Shown here one piece after another: positions 1 to 10,464 of a stretch of DNA of 64,000 bases. Source of the stretch: Rebecca billardiae RCC1528. Lineage: Eukaryota > Haptophyta. The position numbers were made by a program, and so were the translations under genes. Below the pieces are notes generated by a model. It was not told where the DNA came from, made no database searches, and saw nothing but the letters and a program-made list of their open reading frames with translations. Location of the stretch: NCBI GenBank assembly GCA_965240325.2, contig OZ251251.1, positions 558,001 to 622,000 on the forward strand, given 5' to 3'. Each line of letters begins with the position of its first letter. The stretch's first letter is position 1.

Positions 1-1
1 C

Positions 2-229
2 CCCTCCTTCCCCGCGGCCGACAACGCGCGCCGCGCGGCGCTGTCGCTCGCGGTGATCACCACCGACTACTCGCTCATGCTCGTGGTGATGACGCTCAAC
101 GTCGGCTACTTCTGCTCGGTGGTCGCCGGGCACGCGCTCGCGACATTCTGCCTGGGCCACATGTTCATCACGCCCGGCATCGGTGCGAGCAACGCGCTCA
201 TCGAGCACAACCTGCCGTGCTGCGAATGA
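2..229 (+). CDS. Ctr-family copper transporter, C-terminal part (5' end outside window)
   Basis: The open frame enters from the left edge and ends in TGA after about 75 residues. It contains YSLMLVVMTLNVGYFCSVVAG, whose MxxxM (MLVVM) followed by T-x-N matches transmembrane helix 2 of Ctr copper permeases. A second hydrophobic helix follows (ALATFCLGHMFITPGIG) and the tail ends in HNLPCCE. A Cys-Cys near the C-terminus is common in Ctr proteins as a copper-relay site. Family knowledge: Ctr proteins are trimeric Cu(I) importers of the plasma or vacuolar membrane, with the MxxxM methionines lining the pore. The extracellular Met-rich domain and helix 1 lie outside the window, so neither the start nor upstream introns can be judged. 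A different small membrane protein is possible but less likely. Confidence 0.72.
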   Translation, partial: PSFPAADNARRAALSLAVITTDYSLMLVVMTLNVGYFCSVVAGHALATFCLGHMFITPGIGASNALIEHNLPCCE

Positions 230-810
230 CACGGGCGGGGACAGGCTGGCGCACAACCTGTGCGGGGGACGGGTGTGCGGCCGTGGCTGCTGAGGCGAGG
301 ACTCGGTGGCGTACTGCGAGTGCAGCGGGTCTTGGATAGGCGGGCGCATGGTGGTGGCACCAGCGGCGCTGCGCAGAGCAACGCATGCAACCAGTGTGCA
401 GCAGCGGGAAGGCGTGCGCGTCCGCGCGCCCCGTCTCGCCGGTCACCGTGACCAGTGAGTACTCCGCGCCGCCCGCACGGCTGGACTGAAGTCACGACGG
501 CCTTATTCGACCATACACCAGTGCCGGGTGAACATTGAAGCTGCCTCAGATGCTGCGGCACGCCACGCTACTCAAAAGCAGCGTGCGCAGCACCCGCGTT
601 GTCAGCAGCACTGCGCAGTGCATTCTGTCACTCATCTACGGTGCGGCTTCACATCGAGAGGAAACATTGCGACAGCACTGGCACGTCATCGTCCCGCCGC
701 CGAGCGACCCCCCGCACGCCAGGGCACAGTCGTTTTCTACGACTTTTCTTTTCAACGGCCGCCCGGTACAGATCTACGATCGGGACGACGAAGCCGCGCG
801 GAACCCGCCG
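230..810. other. Gap between copper transporter and DGAT2
   Basis: No gene is supported here. The frame of the downstream DGAT2 stays open back to an ATG at 550. Codon composition before 811 is much less GC-biased than in the enzyme body, so 550-810 is more likely 5' leader than coding. Confidence 0.4.
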
Positions 811-2016
811 ATGGCGATGGGTCGGCACACGCCGCGCTGCAACGCGTTCCCGTCGTCCTGGACCCTGCACGTGCGGCCGAACCTGCAGCGGCGCCGATGG
901 AAGCACGCCGAGGCGCAGCGCGCGGCGGGCCTCGGCAGCGCCATCTCCTTCGGCGCCTCCACCGAGCGCCGCCTCGAGACGCTCGCGGTCTTCACGTTCT
1001 CGCTCTACCTGCTGCTGCCGCTCATCGCGCTGTGCTGGAGCGGCGCGGTGTTCGCGCTGCTCGACGCGCGCGTGCTACCGGTGGTGCTGACGTACCTCGT
1101 CTGGGTCTTCCTCTTTGACACCTCGCCGACCGACGGCTCGCGCCGCGCGGTCCTGCGCGGGCGCGGCGCCGCCGGCAACTGGTGGCGCCGGTACTGTGAC
1201 TACTTCCCAGTCACCCTGGTGAAGACGGCGGCGCTCGATCCGAACGGGCGGTACGTGGTCGGCTTCCACCCGCACGGCGTCATCTCCATCGGCGCGTTCG
1301 CCTGCTTCGCGACCAACGGCGCGCGCACGCTCGACCTCACGCTCGGCGAGGGCACGGCGCGGCTCGACCGGCGCGGCCCGCTCGCCCTCTTCCCCGGCGT
1401 CGAGTTCAAGCTGCTCACGCTCGCGATGAACTTCCTCGTGCCGTTCGCGCGCGAGTACATCCTCTGGCTCGGCTGCCTCAACGCGTCGAAGCGCACCTTC
1501 CGCAGCGCGCTCGCCGCCGGCCCGCCCGGCCGCGCCCTCGTCATCGTGCCCGGCGGCGCGGCCGAGTCGATGGAGGTCGAGCCTGGCGCCATCTCCCTCG
1601 TGCTCAAGAACCGGAAGGGCTTTGTGCGCGAGGCCGTGCTCGCGCGCGCGGCGCTGGTGCCGTGCCTCGCGTTCGGCGAGACCTCCCTGTACAACGTGTA
1701 CCACCCGGCGCCCGGCTCGTGGCTGCACTGGCTGCAGGATGGCGTCTACAAGCGCACGCACGTCGGCATGCCGCTCTTCAGCGGCCGCTCCATCTTCTAC
1801 AAGGACGCCGGGCTGATGCCGTGCCGCCGGCCCATCGTCGTCGTCGTGGGCGCGCCGCTCGCGCCCCCGCCGCCCGCCGGCGACCTGCGCGGCGCCGTCG
1901 ATGCGCTGCACGCCCAGTACGTCGCGGCGCTGCAGGAGCTGTACAACCGGCACAAGGACGCGCCATGGAACGTGCCCTCCCTACAGCGCACAGGCTCCTT
2001 CCGCCTCGTGCGCTGA
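811..2016 (+). CDS. Diacylglycerol acyltransferase type 2 (DGAT2-like)
   Basis: This is an acyl-CoA:diacylglycerol acyltransferase, which makes triacylglycerol at the ER or lipid droplet. From the ATG at 811 the protein has 401 residues, the usual DGAT2 length. A hydrophobic hairpin lies at about residues 57-103. The catalytic motif HPHG is at residues 153-156 (GFHPHGVISIGAF). Further DGAT2 blocks follow: a PGGAAESM stretch near residue 245, LVLKNRKGFVREA near 262, and a C-terminal end in which PWNVPSLQ precedes the tail. I prefer the ATG at 811 (or 817) because the upstream 260 bases have a different codon bias. An in-frame ATG at 550 would add 87 residues. No introns are needed. A monoacylglycerol or wax-ester acyltransferase of the same superfamily cannot be excluded. 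Confidence 0.9.
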   Translation: MAMGRHTPRCNAFPSSWTLHVRPNLQRRRWKHAEAQRAAGLGSAISFGASTERRLETLAVFTFSLYLLLPLIALCWSGAVFALLDARVLPVVLTYLVWVFLFDTSPTDGSRRAVLRGRGAAGNWWRRYCDYFPVTLVKTAALDPNGRYVVGFHPHGVISIGAFACFATNGARTLDLTLGEGTARLDRRGPLALFPGVEFKLLTLAMNFLVPFAREYILWLGCLNASKRTFRSALAAGPPGRALVIVPGGAAESMEVEPGAISLVLKNRKGFVREAVLARAALVPCLAFGETSLYNVYHPAPGSWLHWLQDGVYKRTHVGMPLFSGRSIFYKDAGLMPCRRPIVVVVGAPLAPPPPAGDLRGAVDALHAQYVAALQELYNRHKDAPWNVPSLQRTGSFRLVR

Positions 2017-2340
2017 CGCATGGCTCGGCCGGTGCCGCCTCAACCACCGTCCGTACTTCGTCGGAAACGGTGCTGATGACGACCGTCGTCACTCGTCAGC
2101 ACCGAGACTCGCCGGCCCCGCGGGACCGCCCGGACGGCGGACCGTCCGTCCGTCTGCGCCGATGAGTGGCGACGTGCGCGCCAGACGAGCCTATTTGCTG
2201 CGCGCGCTATCGTAGTCGTCGTCACATTATTATTGTCATATATCAGCTAGCACACCACGCGCGTACTACCATAGCAGCATCAGCAGTGTGTAAGGCACAT
2301 ACAGCCACGACCCGTAGTTTACAGTCGTGACGATGATTCG

Positions 2341-3423
2341 TCATCGACGACGCGCCATCGGCCGAGCAGCCGTCGCCGAGGGCGAGAGAGCAGGCCGCGC
2401 GGCGGCAGGAGGCTCGTCAGGTAGGAACCCAGTTTGGTACTTCCTCACGAATGCGCGCCCATTGCAAAGCTCGGGGCCATCGACCTCGGGCTTGCCGACG
2501 GCAAAGAAGCGACCCAGCTTCTCGACGCTCGCGCGCTTGTGCTTCCGCGCCTCCCGTTTGAGCAGCTTGCTCAGCGCGTACTCGGCGGCCAGCTTCGTCC
2601 AAGGTGCCGCGCTGCTGCCGTTGCCCCAGCCGTGCAGGAAGTTGCTCGGCAGCTGCTCGAGTTGGTGGAGAACCTCGGGCGTCCCGAGGAAGAGGCGGTC
2701 TTCAACTAGGTGCTTGCTCACCTTCGTACCCGAGCGCACGCCAACGACCGTCGCCTCCCGCAGTGCCTCGTACCAAGAGGCGTTGGGCGTGCCCGCCGTC
2801 GCAGCGGCCGGCTCATGCGTGCGCACGAGGCCGCTGAAGAAGAAGTCGATGCGGCTCACGACGATCACGTCGTACGCATGGCCAGCGGCGGTGGCGCGCT
2901 CCCTCGCGGCGGCGAGGGCGCGGGCGACAGTCGTGTAGAAGCTGTACGTCCGATGCGGGTAGATCGGACGTGCACGCGTCGCGCTGTTGGCATACACCTT
3001 CCACGCGAGGCCAGCAGCCAAGGTCCTGTTCGCGTATGCCGCGAGTGAGTACGGCTGCAGGTCGACGTGCGCAAAGTCGAAGCCACCCTCGTCGACAAGG
3101 AGGGACGCAAGGGACGTCGCGTTGACCCACGCGCATGGCTGATCCTCAAAATGCTGTGTGGACATGGCGACGAACGCGTCGTACGCGACGCGCACACTTG
3201 CCGACCACGTCGGCGGGAGGACGGAGTGCACGCCGCGCGAGATGGTGTGGTCACACGTGCGCAGGAATTGCCCGACGAACAGGACGGCGACACGGCGCGG
3301 AGGCACGCTTACCCTGTCGCAGCCGCGCTCGCGTCGGCGCTGTGCGCTCTGTGCCGGCCCGGCCACCGCGTCTGGCGGGCATCCTCGGCGCTTCTTCAGC
3401 TGCCTCCTGGCCGCCATGCTCAT
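2341..3423 (-). CDS. Glycosyltransferase-like protein with RID/EDRLF motifs
   Basis: A 360-residue single-exon protein starting at the ATG at 3423. A basic N-terminus precedes a short hydrophobic strand (RVAVLFVGQFLR, about residues 44-55). Then come YDVIVVSRIDFFFSG (about 184-198) and EDRLFLGTPE (241-250). The order of a short beta-strand, a central hhhxRxD motif and a later DR-F-G motif is what I know from poorly characterised sugar-transferase-like proteins of algae and large algal viruses, where the Asp would bind a metal-nucleotide-sugar. There are no strong transmembrane segments, and two NxS/T sites (NAT at about 101-103 and NAS at about 214-216) suggest a lumenal location. The assignment is by motif only. 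The C-terminal 40 residues are low-complexity. It is convergent with DGAT2 (324 bp between stop codons). Confidence 0.62.
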   Translation of the reverse strand: MSMAARRQLKKRRGCPPDAVAGPAQSAQRRRERGCDRVSVPPRRVAVLFVGQFLRTCDHTISRGVHSVLPPTWSASVRVAYDAFVAMSTQHFEDQPCAWVNATSLASLLVDEGGFDFAHVDLQPYSLAAYANRTLAAGLAWKVYANSATRARPIYPHRTYSFYTTVARALAAARERATAAGHAYDVIVVSRIDFFFSGLVRTHEPAAATAGTPNASWYEALREATVVGVRSGTKVSKHLVEDRLFLGTPEVLHQLEQLPSNFLHGWGNGSSAAPWTKLAAEYALSKLLKREARKHKRASVEKLGRFFAVGKPEVDGPELCNGRAFVRKYQTGFLPDEPPAAARPALSPSATAARPMARRR

Positions 3424-3843
3424 GAGTGCTGATTATTGTGTATGCTTCATCTTGGATCAGTGCTGCATGTACCCATATGAGGGTAACTCAGAAAAGTCGT
3501 CGGCTTCAAATCGGATGACGTGTGGGCGCTCAGGGAAAATGGACCGCCCATTCTATGATTTAACGACACAGGTAGGACGGCGCAGGTCTCCTTAGATTCG
3601 TCGTCGGCAGTAGAGCATAGCCTGAACCGCGGACCGTGCAACTTCCTTCCCGGACTCTAGTGGAGTTTATTTCTGAAAAACGTATGTCGTGTCGTACTAC
3701 AGTATTTCATAGAAGGCAGAAAAATGCTTCAGCGTCGCTGAACGCCGCCTGTTGCGACCGTACCTGGCGCCACAGTGGAGGCTGGGGGGGGCGACACGCA
3801 CGCGCCTGGTTTTGACACTGATGGCAGTGACGTGGAAGACGCG

Positions 3844-4255
3844 ATGGAAGTCAGTCCTCTGGGCGCGTTGGGCATGCCGAGGGCGGCCGACTTGCCCGGT
3901 GGTGCCATGAAGCTCTACATCTACAAGCATCGTGAGGACTGGCCATATCCTGACGAGCTGATCGACGACCTGCTTCTGGACGCAGTTGCTTTCGTACACA
4001 TGCGCGATTAATTACAACTTGTTCGAGAACCATCCGCTCCTTGGTGGCTATCGCCGCTACGTCATCATTCATGGCCGTCTCGTGCACAAAGGTGATGGGT
4101 GGGTTCAGCCAGACCGGTCGGCGTCTGCAATTCTCTTTGAGCTGGATACCTCCACTACACATCCACTCCTCGATCCTGACCAGGTGCAGGGCTGCATACA
4201 GTGGTCCTTCCTTCGTGCCATTCACGTCGCATGCCTGCAGTTGCGCTCCCCATGA
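3844..4255 (+). pseudogene. Small ORF broken by a frame change
   Basis: Two overlapping plus-strand frames read like one protein. The first runs from the ATG at 3844 to a stop at 4011 and includes AMKLYIYKHREDWPYPDELI. The second runs to a stop at 4255 and includes YRRYVIIHGRLVHKGDGWVQ. They meet around 3986-4011, and no convincing GT-AG pair would join them. Codon use is less GC-biased than in neighbouring genes. I do not recognise the family. It could be a decayed gene, a consensus error, or an unrelated pair of chance frames. Confidence 0.28.
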
Positions 4256-5755
4256 CCGCACGTCCGTTCCATCATTCATCCCCGTGCTCGTCATGATCGG
4301 TCATGTGCGGACACTGGTTGGCGGCAGCTCCCAGCATTGCATCGTCTGAGAAGATTTTCGATCTTTTGGCGCGGATATTTTCCTTTCTTTAGGCGGAAAT
4401 GGCTTGGCTCAATCGGTTCTATCCTTTTTTTTGACAAATATGCTTAATTCTTTTAGCTTGGGTATATCTCCGGGCGAATCTCTGCTCAGAGTCAGAGTAA
4501 CCAGCCAACGGGCGTGCAGTGGAATTTCGGCTACTCCGAACTTTACCCAGAAAAAAGTCGGGCCCGGATGGCCGGTGGCGTCCGCTTACATGAGGCATAA
4601 GCCATATCCGATATATCGGATAATTACACTAATCGGTTATGATGAGCTTATTATTATCATATATATATATATAGCTATGTAACTACTCTTATTATTATAT
4701 ATATATATTATATTATAGGACATAGGTTACGACCAATATCGTAGTTAGATAAGCGCTGTCGTTCGCCACCGCGGCCACGGCGATCGCTCGCGGCGAGCCC
4801 TTGAATGCCCATAATTGGTCGCGGGCGTCCGCCAGCGGCCTCAGAACGCAGTCGGCGGACGCTGTCAGGGGCGTGCAGGGACGGGCGCCTGGGCACCACC
4901 CGGCGCCATCATATTCATTGCCGGCCCCCGGAGGGCGGTTTTTGGCGCGCTCAGAAGCGGTATAGTGACAGCAGCCGGATATTTCAGCATGGCGGTCGCC
5001 TCGGCTGGCGGAGCTGTCGCCCACCGGACGGCGTGCACGAGGCTAAACAGACGAGCGGATTTTGCGGTGATTGATGGCCGTGCTGTGAGCCAGCCCTGCC
5101 GAAGGTAGGGGCCGCCCTGTGAACGTGCAGAGCCGTCAGCGACCCCGTTGTGAGCGTGTGCACGCGTGCATTGCGCCCGCGGCGACCGTACTTATCATAT
5201 GGACGTAGTTATTATATACTATATACATCATGTATCATATCCGGGTCAGTATGGCTAATGGTCAGTACCGTGAGTACGCGTACAGTACGGGCGTGTGCCG
5301 CGCGCGCGCGCGCGGCGACAGGCCGCCACACGGGGGGTGACGTCGCGGGTATAGTGGGAATAAGACGAGGTCGTCCATCGGCCCTGCCGTTATTCCTGTC
5401 GGGCTGTCCGGGATCTGGCGCCCGGATCAGTTGTTTGCAGCGACTACTACTTACCGTGTCCGAGTACTTACTCACTACGATGTCGATCGATGACGCTGGA
5501 ACAGCATGCCGAGCCGCGGTTCGATCGTCTCAGCTTCATCGGTGAGCATGATGCATCATTCGAGAGCGTCTGCAGCAGGAGTAAACGCTATCAGTACCGC
5601 GTGCTGACTTGTACTTATCTAGCTGCATAAGGAGCTCATCAATCATCATGGTCGTAATTACTAATTAGGTAGGCTCGTCATTGCGGGTAGGTCGTGCTGT
5701 CGCGGTAATCGGCGGGGCTGCTCATCGGCCTTGCCAGGCTGGTCGAAGACGAGCG
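4256..5755. other. Intergenic, AT-rich patches
   Basis: No gene is supported. The stretch is lower in GC than the coding parts and holds TA/ATT runs near 4650-4720 and short TA runs near 5205-5235. Confidence 0.5.
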
Positions 5756-6598
5756 TCACATGCACGCGTGCACCACGTTGGGCTTGAGCCACGCGTCCGC
5801 GTCCGCGCCGACCAACGCCTCGCCGAAGCACACGACCAGCAGCTCCGACCAGTGCAGGCACTCGTCGTCGTCCTTGTCGATGGCGATCAGCGAGTGCTGC
5901 CGCTCGTCGTCGGCAATCGGCACGATCAGCCGCCCGCCCGGGCGCAGCGCGTTGACCAGTGCCTCGGGCACACCTGACGTCACCGTACCCACGTGAATGG
6001 CGTCGTACAGAGGCCTGTCCTCCTCAAGTCGAAGCCCGTCGCCCACGCGCAGCGCGACGCGCGACGGTGCCGGGAGCTCGTGCTTGGCCATGTTGGCGCG
6101 CGCGAGCTGCACGAGCCCGCGCTTGCAGTCGATGCCATGCACCTCGCCGCGCTCACCCACCATGTGCGCCATCGCCGCGGCGAGGAAGCCCGAGCCGGTG
6201 CCGACGTCGAGCGCTCGCGCGCCGTCAACGAGGTGTTCGCGAAGGTGCATCAGCGCATGCGCGTGCACACGCGGCGCGGCGATGACCTGCGAGAAGCCGA
6301 TAGGCCGAGGCTCGTCTGCGTACGCATATGCATCGACCGACCAGTACTTTGACCCACCGCCCGGGCGCAGCTCGGAGACGTAGTGCGCGCGGTCGACCCT
6401 GCGCATCGCCGCCTCGACTCGCGGGTCAGCGATCACTCCGCCCTCGACGAGCTGCGTGACGAGGTGGTCGTGCGAGCGGGGCGGGTTGCGCGGAGCGAGG
6501 CTGTGCTGGAGTGGCGTAGGCGTCTTGAACGCGGATGACCCGCAGACGAGCAGCGCGATGAGGAGGAGCACGTGCGCGCGCGTGCTCGAGCGATACAT
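5756..6598 (-). CDS. Protein-L-isoaspartate O-methyltransferase with N-terminal leader
   Basis: The enzyme methylates isoaspartyl residues in aged proteins using S-adenosylmethionine. From the ATG at 6598 the product has 280 residues. Residues 9-23 are a hydrophobic signal (HVLLLIALLVCGSSAF). The catalytic body starts near 43 (HDHLVTQLVEGGVI). The PCMT signature follows, with GFSQVIAAPRVHAHAL (101-116), the SAM-binding ALDVGTGSGFLAAAM (129-143) and GGRLIVPI near 229. An upstream in-frame extension exists, but only from a non-ATG start. The signal followed by Phe at the predicted cut (SSA|F) resembles the two-part leader for secondary plastids; a secreted or ER-lumenal form is the alternative. 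Cytosolic PCMTs lack such a leader and are about 225 residues long. Confidence 0.88.
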   Translation of the reverse strand: MYRSSTRAHVLLLIALLVCGSSAFKTPTPLQHSLAPRNPPRSHDHLVTQLVEGGVIADPRVEAAMRRVDRAHYVSELRPGGGSKYWSVDAYAYADEPRPIGFSQVIAAPRVHAHALMHLREHLVDGARALDVGTGSGFLAAAMAHMVGERGEVHGIDCKRGLVQLARANMAKHELPAPSRVALRVGDGLRLEEDRPLYDAIHVGTVTSGVPEALVNALRPGGRLIVPIADDERQHSLIAIDKDDDECLHWSELLVVCFGEALVGADADAWLKPNVVHACM

Positions 6599-7366
6599 TC
6601 TGGGCGAAGCGCCGGAAGACGGGCGAGGTGGACGGGCGGGTTGTTGCGGCGATGATGGCGATCCTGGGTCAATCTGAGATCTCACGCTCAATCTCACACG
6701 CGAGCGCCCCGTAATTACGCGGCCAGGGCGGCGTGCGAAACGGGAAAACGAACTGCCGAAGAGACTGGACGCACGAATGCGGCTCAGCACAAGTTGATTG
6801 TGCAAAGTGTGCAGTCATCAGGGGTATTTTTTGGTCTTTTGGTGGAGTGCTGATGAACGACTTGTGGTCGTCGCTTTTGAGGGACGAGACTGGCGGATCG
6901 AGTTCATCACTGATTGTTTGATTGGAGTTCAGGGTTTATTGCGATTCGCCGGCTGTATGAAACGACGACGGCCGGCGTCCGCTGGGTAGAAAACTGAGAC
7001 TCATGAACGTTTCCGGATTTCGTTCTCCGTGCGCGCGGCGCCCACGGCCACTGTCACGCACAACTTCTGATCCGGACCACAGGCGCTTGTCGTCTGACTC
7101 GGCGCGAACCCATGCGGCCTGTGATGCGAGAGTGAGACGGTCGGGCTGGCAGTGGCGACGCGCGGTCGGGTCATTGTCACGTTATCCCGGGTCGCCGTTC
7201 CGGACTTAGTCAGTCACTCACCGAGTCGCCGTCTAAGCCCCGAAGGCGGCGCTCGAGTGCAGACACAGGTCCGCTCCACCTCGTGCCAAGCACCACGGGC
7301 CGATGCATCGCCGCGGGCTGCCATGAGCCCGCGGCAGGCCCGCCCCCGCTAAGCAGCTCGGCGCTG
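6599..7366. other. Intergenic between PARP and PCMT genes
   Basis: No gene is supported. It contains an isolated copy of a TAGAAAACTGAGACT motif near 6986 that recurs in the 49 kb foldback region. Confidence 0.4.
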
Positions 7367-8341
7367 CTAGCTGCCCGCGCGTGGCGCGCGCTCGTTCGTG
7401 CAGTGGATCACATAGCGCGGCAGCGCGAGCGCCGGGTCGTAAATACAAAACTCGTCGACGCGCACGGCCTTACCCGCGGGCGCGTGGACCGAGCTGTACG
7501 CGCGCCGATTCAAGAACGACCCCCGCCTAAGCTCGGGCGCACCCGGCTCGAGCTTCCCCGCCGGGTGCTTGGCCTTGAGGCTGCGCCCAAGCGCCACATC
7601 GCACAGCAACAGAATCCCGGCGCCTTGCCCAAAGCTCACGGAGTAGTTCCACGACTTGAGCGGGCTCTGCGCGAAGTAGCAGCCCTTGCCGAACATGCCC
7701 CGGCGACCGAGCTTGAACCCGCTGCGCGTGATGGCGCGCGCGTTGCGCATCGACGTGCCGTGGAACAGCTGCTGCACGTTGGCGGAACGGCGGTGCGAGC
7801 CAGCGCCCACTGCCGGCCGCGCGTTGGCCGCGGAGGGCATCAGCGACTCGAGCATGCCGCTCAGGCCGCCCGCGCTGGGGATCTCGCTCACGGACTGTGC
7901 AAAGCGCGCCTCGAGCTCCTCGTTGCGCACTCGGTACACTGCGAGCACGTGCAGCCGACGGTTGTACACCGATTCCGTCTTCTGCGCCGAGATGGCAACG
8001 TGATTGACGATGCGGTCGAATTCAGCGCTGCCTATGGGCACCGCCTCGAGCTGCTGCCACGTCTTGAGGCTGATGTGCTGGCGCTTCTTTGCAAACACCC
8101 GCCGCGCGGCGTTTGTCGCGCTCGCCACGCCGAGCGCGACCAAGCCTCCCGCACCCACCACGATTGCGAGCGGGAGGCTCACGACCACACCGACCGCGAG
8201 CAGCGCTGTGCCCATCGCCGCGCCCAGAGCCCTCCTCGACGCGCTCGCGCGCTTTGGTGTTCCTGTGTTGGCCTTGCCGGCCTTGGCCTCCACGCGGACG
8301 CCATGCTTGCCCTGCGGGCCGAAGCGCACAGGCAGTTGCAT
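7367..8341 (-). CDS. PARP-type ADP-ribosyltransferase with membrane anchor
   Basis: A 324-residue protein starting at the ATG at 8341. The C-terminal half is a PARP catalytic domain: LFHGTSMRNARAI has the nicotinamide-binding His194, GMFGKGCYFAQS has Tyr222, and DEFCIYDPALALPRYVIHC has Glu297 in the position of the catalytic Glu. The H-Y-E triad is therefore complete, so poly- or mono-ADP-ribosylation from NAD+ is chemically possible. A long hydrophobic segment (residues 43-75) precedes the domain and suggests membrane anchoring. There are no zinc fingers, WWE or ankyrin repeats. At about 130 residues the catalytic domain is compact, as in small PARPs. The gene is intronless and lies on the same strand as its PCMT and coiled-coil neighbours. 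Substrates are unknown. Confidence 0.86.
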   Translation of the reverse strand: MQLPVRFGPQGKHGVRVEAKAGKANTGTPKRASASRRALGAAMGTALLAVGVVVSLPLAIVVGAGGLVALGVASATNAARRVFAKKRQHISLKTWQQLEAVPIGSAEFDRIVNHVAISAQKTESVYNRRLHVLAVYRVRNEELEARFAQSVSEIPSAGGLSGMLESLMPSAANARPAVGAGSHRRSANVQQLFHGTSMRNARAITRSGFKLGRRGMFGKGCYFAQSPLKSWNYSVSFGQGAGILLLCDVALGRSLKAKHPAGKLEPGAPELRRGSFLNRRAYSSVHAPAGKAVRVDEFCIYDPALALPRYVIHCTNERAPRAGS

Positions 8342-9319
8342 GCGCGCTCGCGGCCGGCGGACGAGTCCTCCTCGGGCCGGTTGCGGCGTGTTCTAGGTAC
8401 TTTCTCATCTCTCCACCGCGCCCGCCCGGAGTGGTGCCTCGCAAGCCGGACTCCTTGGTCCCCGTCCACCGGCTCAGAACCGGATGGCGGACGGGCCCAA
8501 CGCCGCAGCTACGATGGCCCTTGGCCTGCCAAGCAGCCACCTGCGGCGCGAACGAGTGCGAGCTGCGAACGGCCGTGGACACACGGCCACTCCTCGCTCG
8601 TCTTACGGGCTGGTGGTGCACGTCTCGGCTTGGATGTGACTCGCCAGGAGCCCACACCCTGTGGATCGGGAGTGACTCACACGTCCGCCGCGAGAGCGCA
8701 TGCGCGCGGCGACTACCTACATCTTGGCTACCGCAACGCTTTGCAATGCAAGCCGGCATGCCGAGGCACAGACGATCGCATCCGGCGCCACGGCTGCGCG
8801 CAAACGCCTGCATGTGCTGCACATCATCTCACAGCTGCACGCTAATGATACTTATGAGAAGATTTAGTGGACTAGCAGAATTATACTTATGAATATATAT
8901 ATAAACCTAGTCAGCGGATTTATCAGAGGCAGTCCGTCCAACACTCCTGCTCACGCCAGTCGTTTAAATTCGTTCGCGAGGCCGAGTACCGAGTGCACGA
9001 GGCAACAACTCATGGCCATGCTGGCACGGCGCGGGCCGCTGGTCGATTGCTGAGTCATTCAGAGAGCTACTGACTTCATCAATCATACTGCGTCTGCGGC
9101 AGGCGAGGCGTTATTCGTATATATATATATATATGGTGTGTGCTGAGTGGCGTCGATCTGTGTCTGAACCTAACAGAGATCGGGTCGGACTTATCACGGG
9201 TGCCAGGAAGAGACCAGGTGACCGCTTGATGAAGCGGCTCGTTCAGGCCGGTAGTCGGGCACTTCGACGGGCCATGCTCAAATGGCGCGCCGAAGCTTGC
9301 ACAGTGCGCAGCGGCTCAT
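8342..9319. other. Intergenic with TA tract
   Basis: No gene is supported. There are TA runs at about 8888-8904 and 9117-9134, and the GC content is lower than in the flanking genes. Confidence 0.45.
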
Positions 9320-10103
9320 TCACGGCAAGGCGCGCGCATTCTTGTAGGCCGGGCCCAACTCGAGCGCCTCCTGAGCGATCTTGTGAACCTCTTCGAGAAG
9401 AACGATGACGCGTTGGCACGCGCTGCGCTTGGCATTGAGCACGTCCATGGCTTGTTGGTTCTCAGGATCGGCGAAGGCGCGCTTGTGCGAGCTGAGGCGG
9501 TCGTTGACCTGCGCGATCTTTGCGTCGATCTCAGTCGCCGTGGACGCCTTCACCGTGTTGAGCTGGGTCAGGCTTTCCGAGGCGTTGGCCTCGGCCTGTT
9601 GCATGCGCTCGAGCGCCTGCTGGGTTGCCTGGTAGCTCGAGTCGAGAAAGTTGGCGCTGATCGGGCCGGAAGGCGCATCGTGGTGAGCGGCGTCTGCATC
9701 GTGCTCCGCCTCCTCGCCAGTGTCTGCACGCGCGTGCTCAGTGGCATCCTGCTGCATGCGGCGCGCAATGGACACGGCGGGATGCCACCAGAGTGAATGC
9801 GCGCGCACTGGCGCAGCACGCACGCGCGTTCGCGGCGAGGCGCGCGCGCACCTTCTGGATGAACGGGAGCTCACTGTCGTCGCCGTTCTCGCCATCCTCG
9901 CGCAGGCTCTGCGCGTCACAATGCGCGCGTGGCTGGTTACGCTCGCTATCGCGCGGAGCCGCGACCGTACGATTGCGTTTGCGCGCGCGTGCACGCACAA
10001 AGACATCAATCGTGTCCGGCAAAGCAGCGCTGTTTTCCTGTGGCGAGCCATACGGCGACTGGCCGGGTGCGCGCTTGAGAGGCGAGTCGTCCAGCTGATC
10101 CAT
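9320..10103 (-). CDS. Two-exon coiled-coil protein, family unknown
   Basis: The model is complement(join(9320..9748,9852..10103)), 226 residues. The ATG at 10103 opens exon 1 (MDQLDDSPLKRAPGQSPYGS). It ends ...LPFIQK at AAG|GTGCGC. The 103 bp intron ends GCAGCAG|GATGCC, and exon 2 resumes in phase 0 with DATEHARADTGEEAEHDAD. Splicing joins two frames that each look coding only on their own side. Exon 1 is charged and Ser/Arg-rich. Exon 2 is largely helical, with heptad-like stretches (QATQQALERMQQAEANASES, then EIDAKIAQVNDRLSSHKRAF), so a dimeric coiled coil is likely. I recognise no domain and no localisation signal. Confidence 0.66.
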
Positions 10104-10464
10104 GGCTCCCGGCGCAAGCTCCGTGCTCCGACGAGTGCGTGTGTCGCCGGCCAACGACTTGAGCTCGTACGCGCCTGAGCGGCGGACGCCTCGCTCACGA
10201 GACGCTCACAGCGCGGCAGCTCCCGGACTCACCGGACGGCTTCATAGTTCAATGTTCATTCTCGTCCGGATCGACAGAAATGCATCAGCGCGCAGATGTC
10301 AGTCACGGTAACGGCTACTGCCAGTACTGATTATTGATGACCGCGCGATTGCGTGCGGGACCATCCGGTATTCATCGGCGGCATGGCGATATAGCATCGT
10401 CACATCATCAGCAGCATCATCAGGCGCATGCATCAGCATCAGCATGCATCGTCGCAATCGTCGA

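Noticed and set aside
5516-5535. GGTTCGATC, tRNA T-loop-like
   Set aside because: No matching acceptor, D-arm or anticodon arm could be placed around it.
7283-8845. 520-residue plus-strand frame over the PARP gene
   Set aside because: The PARP triad and ATG start lie on the minus strand. The plus frame has no recognisable domain.
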